Part shown: positions 42,545 to 43,843 of the stretch, in pieces
Layout of the letters: the number at the start of each line of letters is the position of its first letter
Numbering within the stretch: the stretch's first letter is position 1
Origin: Pleurotus djamor
Lineage: Eukaryota > Basidiomycota > Agaricomycetes > Agaricales > Pleurotaceae
Reading direction: 5' to 3'
DNA length: 43,843 bases
Assembly: GCA_029747585.1 (NCBI GenBank)
Contig: JAPEVF010000375.1
Location: forward strand, 1 to 43,843
Made by a program: the position numbers and the translations under genes
The notes under the pieces: generated by a model
Database searches by the model: none
What the model saw: the letters and a program-made list of their open reading frames with translations, nothing else
Told to the model about the DNA's origin: nothing

Positions 42545-43843
42545 TTAATGATGGCGACGAGCTCGGCCGTTCCTCCCGGACCGTGAGCCCTCAGCAGCGG
42601 CAGCAGCGGGTTCAGCTGCTGTCTCTTCTGGTGTCTGAACGGGAGCGACGTTGCCTCCGTTGCCTCCAGCGGCGGCAGCACCACCAGCGGGTGTTTCTTC
42701 TGGCGTCTGTACGGGTGCAACATTGCCTCCNGCAGCGGCGGCGGCNGAGGTCTCAACGGCGGCAGCAGAACTTGACGCAGCAGTGGCAGCGCCAGCCTTG
42801 TTACCGTTCCTGTTGTTGTTGCGTCCACCAGTCGAAGCAGCTACTGATGATGAAGCAGCAGGGGCAGCGGCAGCAGACGACGACGCGGCGGCACCATTGG
42901 CATTACCACCCCGGTTGTTTCCTCTGTTGTTTCCGCGGCCGTTTCCGTTACCTTGGCCGTTCTGGGGTGTAGCGGAGGGGACGACAGTGGGGGGAGTGAC
43001 AGCGTCGGATGCGTCGGCAGCATCACCTGCACCGGCGACGGGAGTAACGACGGGGGCGACAACACCAGTACTCGAAGCAGCAGCCGACTCGGAAACGGGA
43101 AGAGCAGTAGCNGAAGCGANGGCCGAGAGGGAAGCAGATTCAGAGACTGTCTCGTTGGCTGCGATACCGGTGGCGGAAACAGCAGGGGCAGAGGCAATGG
43201 CGGTCGAGTTGGCGGCACCGCCAGTCTCACCAGTGGCACCAGTGTCGACGGGAGTTACTGGTTGTGCTGCGCCACCTTCAGGAAGACCATCTGCGGTAAC
43301 GGTGAACTACACACAAAGTATCGTTGAGCATTGTTACATGTTCGAAGTAGGGAAAAAAACTCACGTAGATGAAGTCATCAAGAGTACCGTGTTGTGCAAC
43401 AGGAACGATACACGGTTGATGGTTGGCAGCAGTGTTGATGGACGAAAGACGGTAAACACCGACTGGGAGGCCGTTGGCGACATCGGCAGTCAAGATGCCA
43501 CCGTTAGCCTTAGCGTTCAAACCCTTGAAGAAGGCGAATCGCTTGGGATCGGTAGCTTGCGTATCGGAAAGCGAGGCGATCTGCTCAACAACGACGTGGG
43601 AGTGACCTTGGATCTGGCCTCCTCCGTTGAGTTGCTGAGGAGCCGAGAAGTAGTTCTGTTGGGCGTTGACGAAGAAACCGGTGTCGAAGTTCCTGACAGC
43701 CATCTCGATCGTGAAGGCAGTATCAGCTCGGATGGTGCCAAAGTTGGGAGGGTTGCGGAATTTCGATGAGGGCATGTTCTCGGTGGATGGGATGAGACCG
43801 ATGGGGGCTGGGTTGCACGAGCCAGTGGTGATTTGCTTTCCGT
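42545..43843 (-). CDS. Conserved fungal secreted protein with Ala/Ser/Asn-rich tail (5' end cut)
   Basis: Two exons are visible: 43365 to beyond 43843, and 43306-42545. The upstream part (FDTGFFVNAQQNYFSAPQQ, QIQGHSHVVVEQI, YRLSSINTAANHQPCIVPV, AQHGTLDDFIYFTV) belongs to a widespread fungal extracellular family of unknown function, often mislabelled in databases as a ribosomal protein. After it the protein is low-complexity: Ala/Ser-rich with GNGNGRGNNRGNNRGGN and two copies of GGNVAPVQTPEE, ending GRNGRARRHH. The signal peptide would lie beyond the window. The tail could serve as a flexible, glycosylated stalk, which is inference. A long opposite-strand frame here is an artefact of composition. 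Confidence 0.8.
42600..42740 (-). repeat. Internal coding repeat (GGNVAPVQTPEET units)
   Basis: Two in-frame copies of a unit of about 25 codons, containing ggcaatgttgcacccgt-type and ggaggcaacgtcgctcccg-type sequence on the minus strand, within the low-complexity tail. Confidence 0.6.

Noticed and set aside
42651..43769. Plus-strand 372-codon open frame rich in Ala
   Set aside because: It is antisense to the secreted-protein gene, whose minus-strand frame has conserved family motifs and a proper intron. Low-complexity GC-rich codons keep the opposite strand open.
1..43843. tRNA, rRNA or other structured RNA genes
   Set aside because: No cloverleaf boxes or rRNA-like stretches were noticed by eye. 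A covariance-model scan would be needed to exclude small RNAs.

Overview
The window looks like nuclear DNA of a filamentous basidiomycete, probably an agaricomycete. Genes are small and cut by many 42-65 nt introns with GT..AG ends and CTRAY-like branch sites. The recognisable proteins (type I membrane proteins with tandem beta-sandwich domains, secreted SurE-like phosphatases, small secreted cysteine proteins, a fungal amidase) fit that group. I cannot name the species. Scattered N bases, dense at about 35.6-37.8 kb, show a low-quality consensus there.

The left two thirds (1-29.8 kb) is an accessory, duplication-rich region built from three interleaved local gene families. (i) Eleven loci, here ZC1-ZC11, encode an unrecognised nuclear-looking family. 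A short first exon carries a conserved Trp-Cys motif. A phase-0 intron follows in every copy with an N-terminal end. The second exon carries Cys pairs resembling a zinc cluster, followed by an FGI...W..EW motif. After a polar linker comes a coiled coil, then a basic and acidic tail that in several copies ends in SQRxR. ZC1 is a relic, ZC5 is probably frameshifted, and ZC8 and ZC10 have lost the cysteines. (ii) Three paralogues (TMG1-3) encode single-pass membrane proteins with two beta-sandwich ectodomains and nearly identical exon lengths. (iii) Three paralogues (SSP1-3) encode secreted proteins of about 125-130 residues with six cysteines and a shared TATA promoter.

These families spread by visible segmental duplication. 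ZC4+SSP1 (6.88-10.35 kb) and SSP2+ZC7 (19.25-22.34 kb) are inverted copies of one segment, and the 9-12 kb between the arms holds TMG2, TMG3, ZC5 and ZC6. ZC1 and ZC2 with their 3' flanks are tandem copies. ZC2 and ZC3 are divergent neighbours. A 353-bp element with 16-bp terminal inverted repeats sits in the ZC4 upstream region, and the ZC7 copy preserves the empty site.

The right third (29.8-43.8 kb) is more ordinary: three copies of a dispersed repeat of about 0.57-0.6 kb containing a roughly 100-bp hairpin, two unrecognised genes (32.3-34.7 kb), an amidase, two tandem SurE-family genes and the 3' part of a conserved fungal secreted-protein gene.

No pathway can be assigned to the ZC cluster. 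The most interesting reading is a young, rapidly diversifying set of putative DNA-binding coiled-coil proteins that could pair with each other, interspersed with secreted and cell-surface families.
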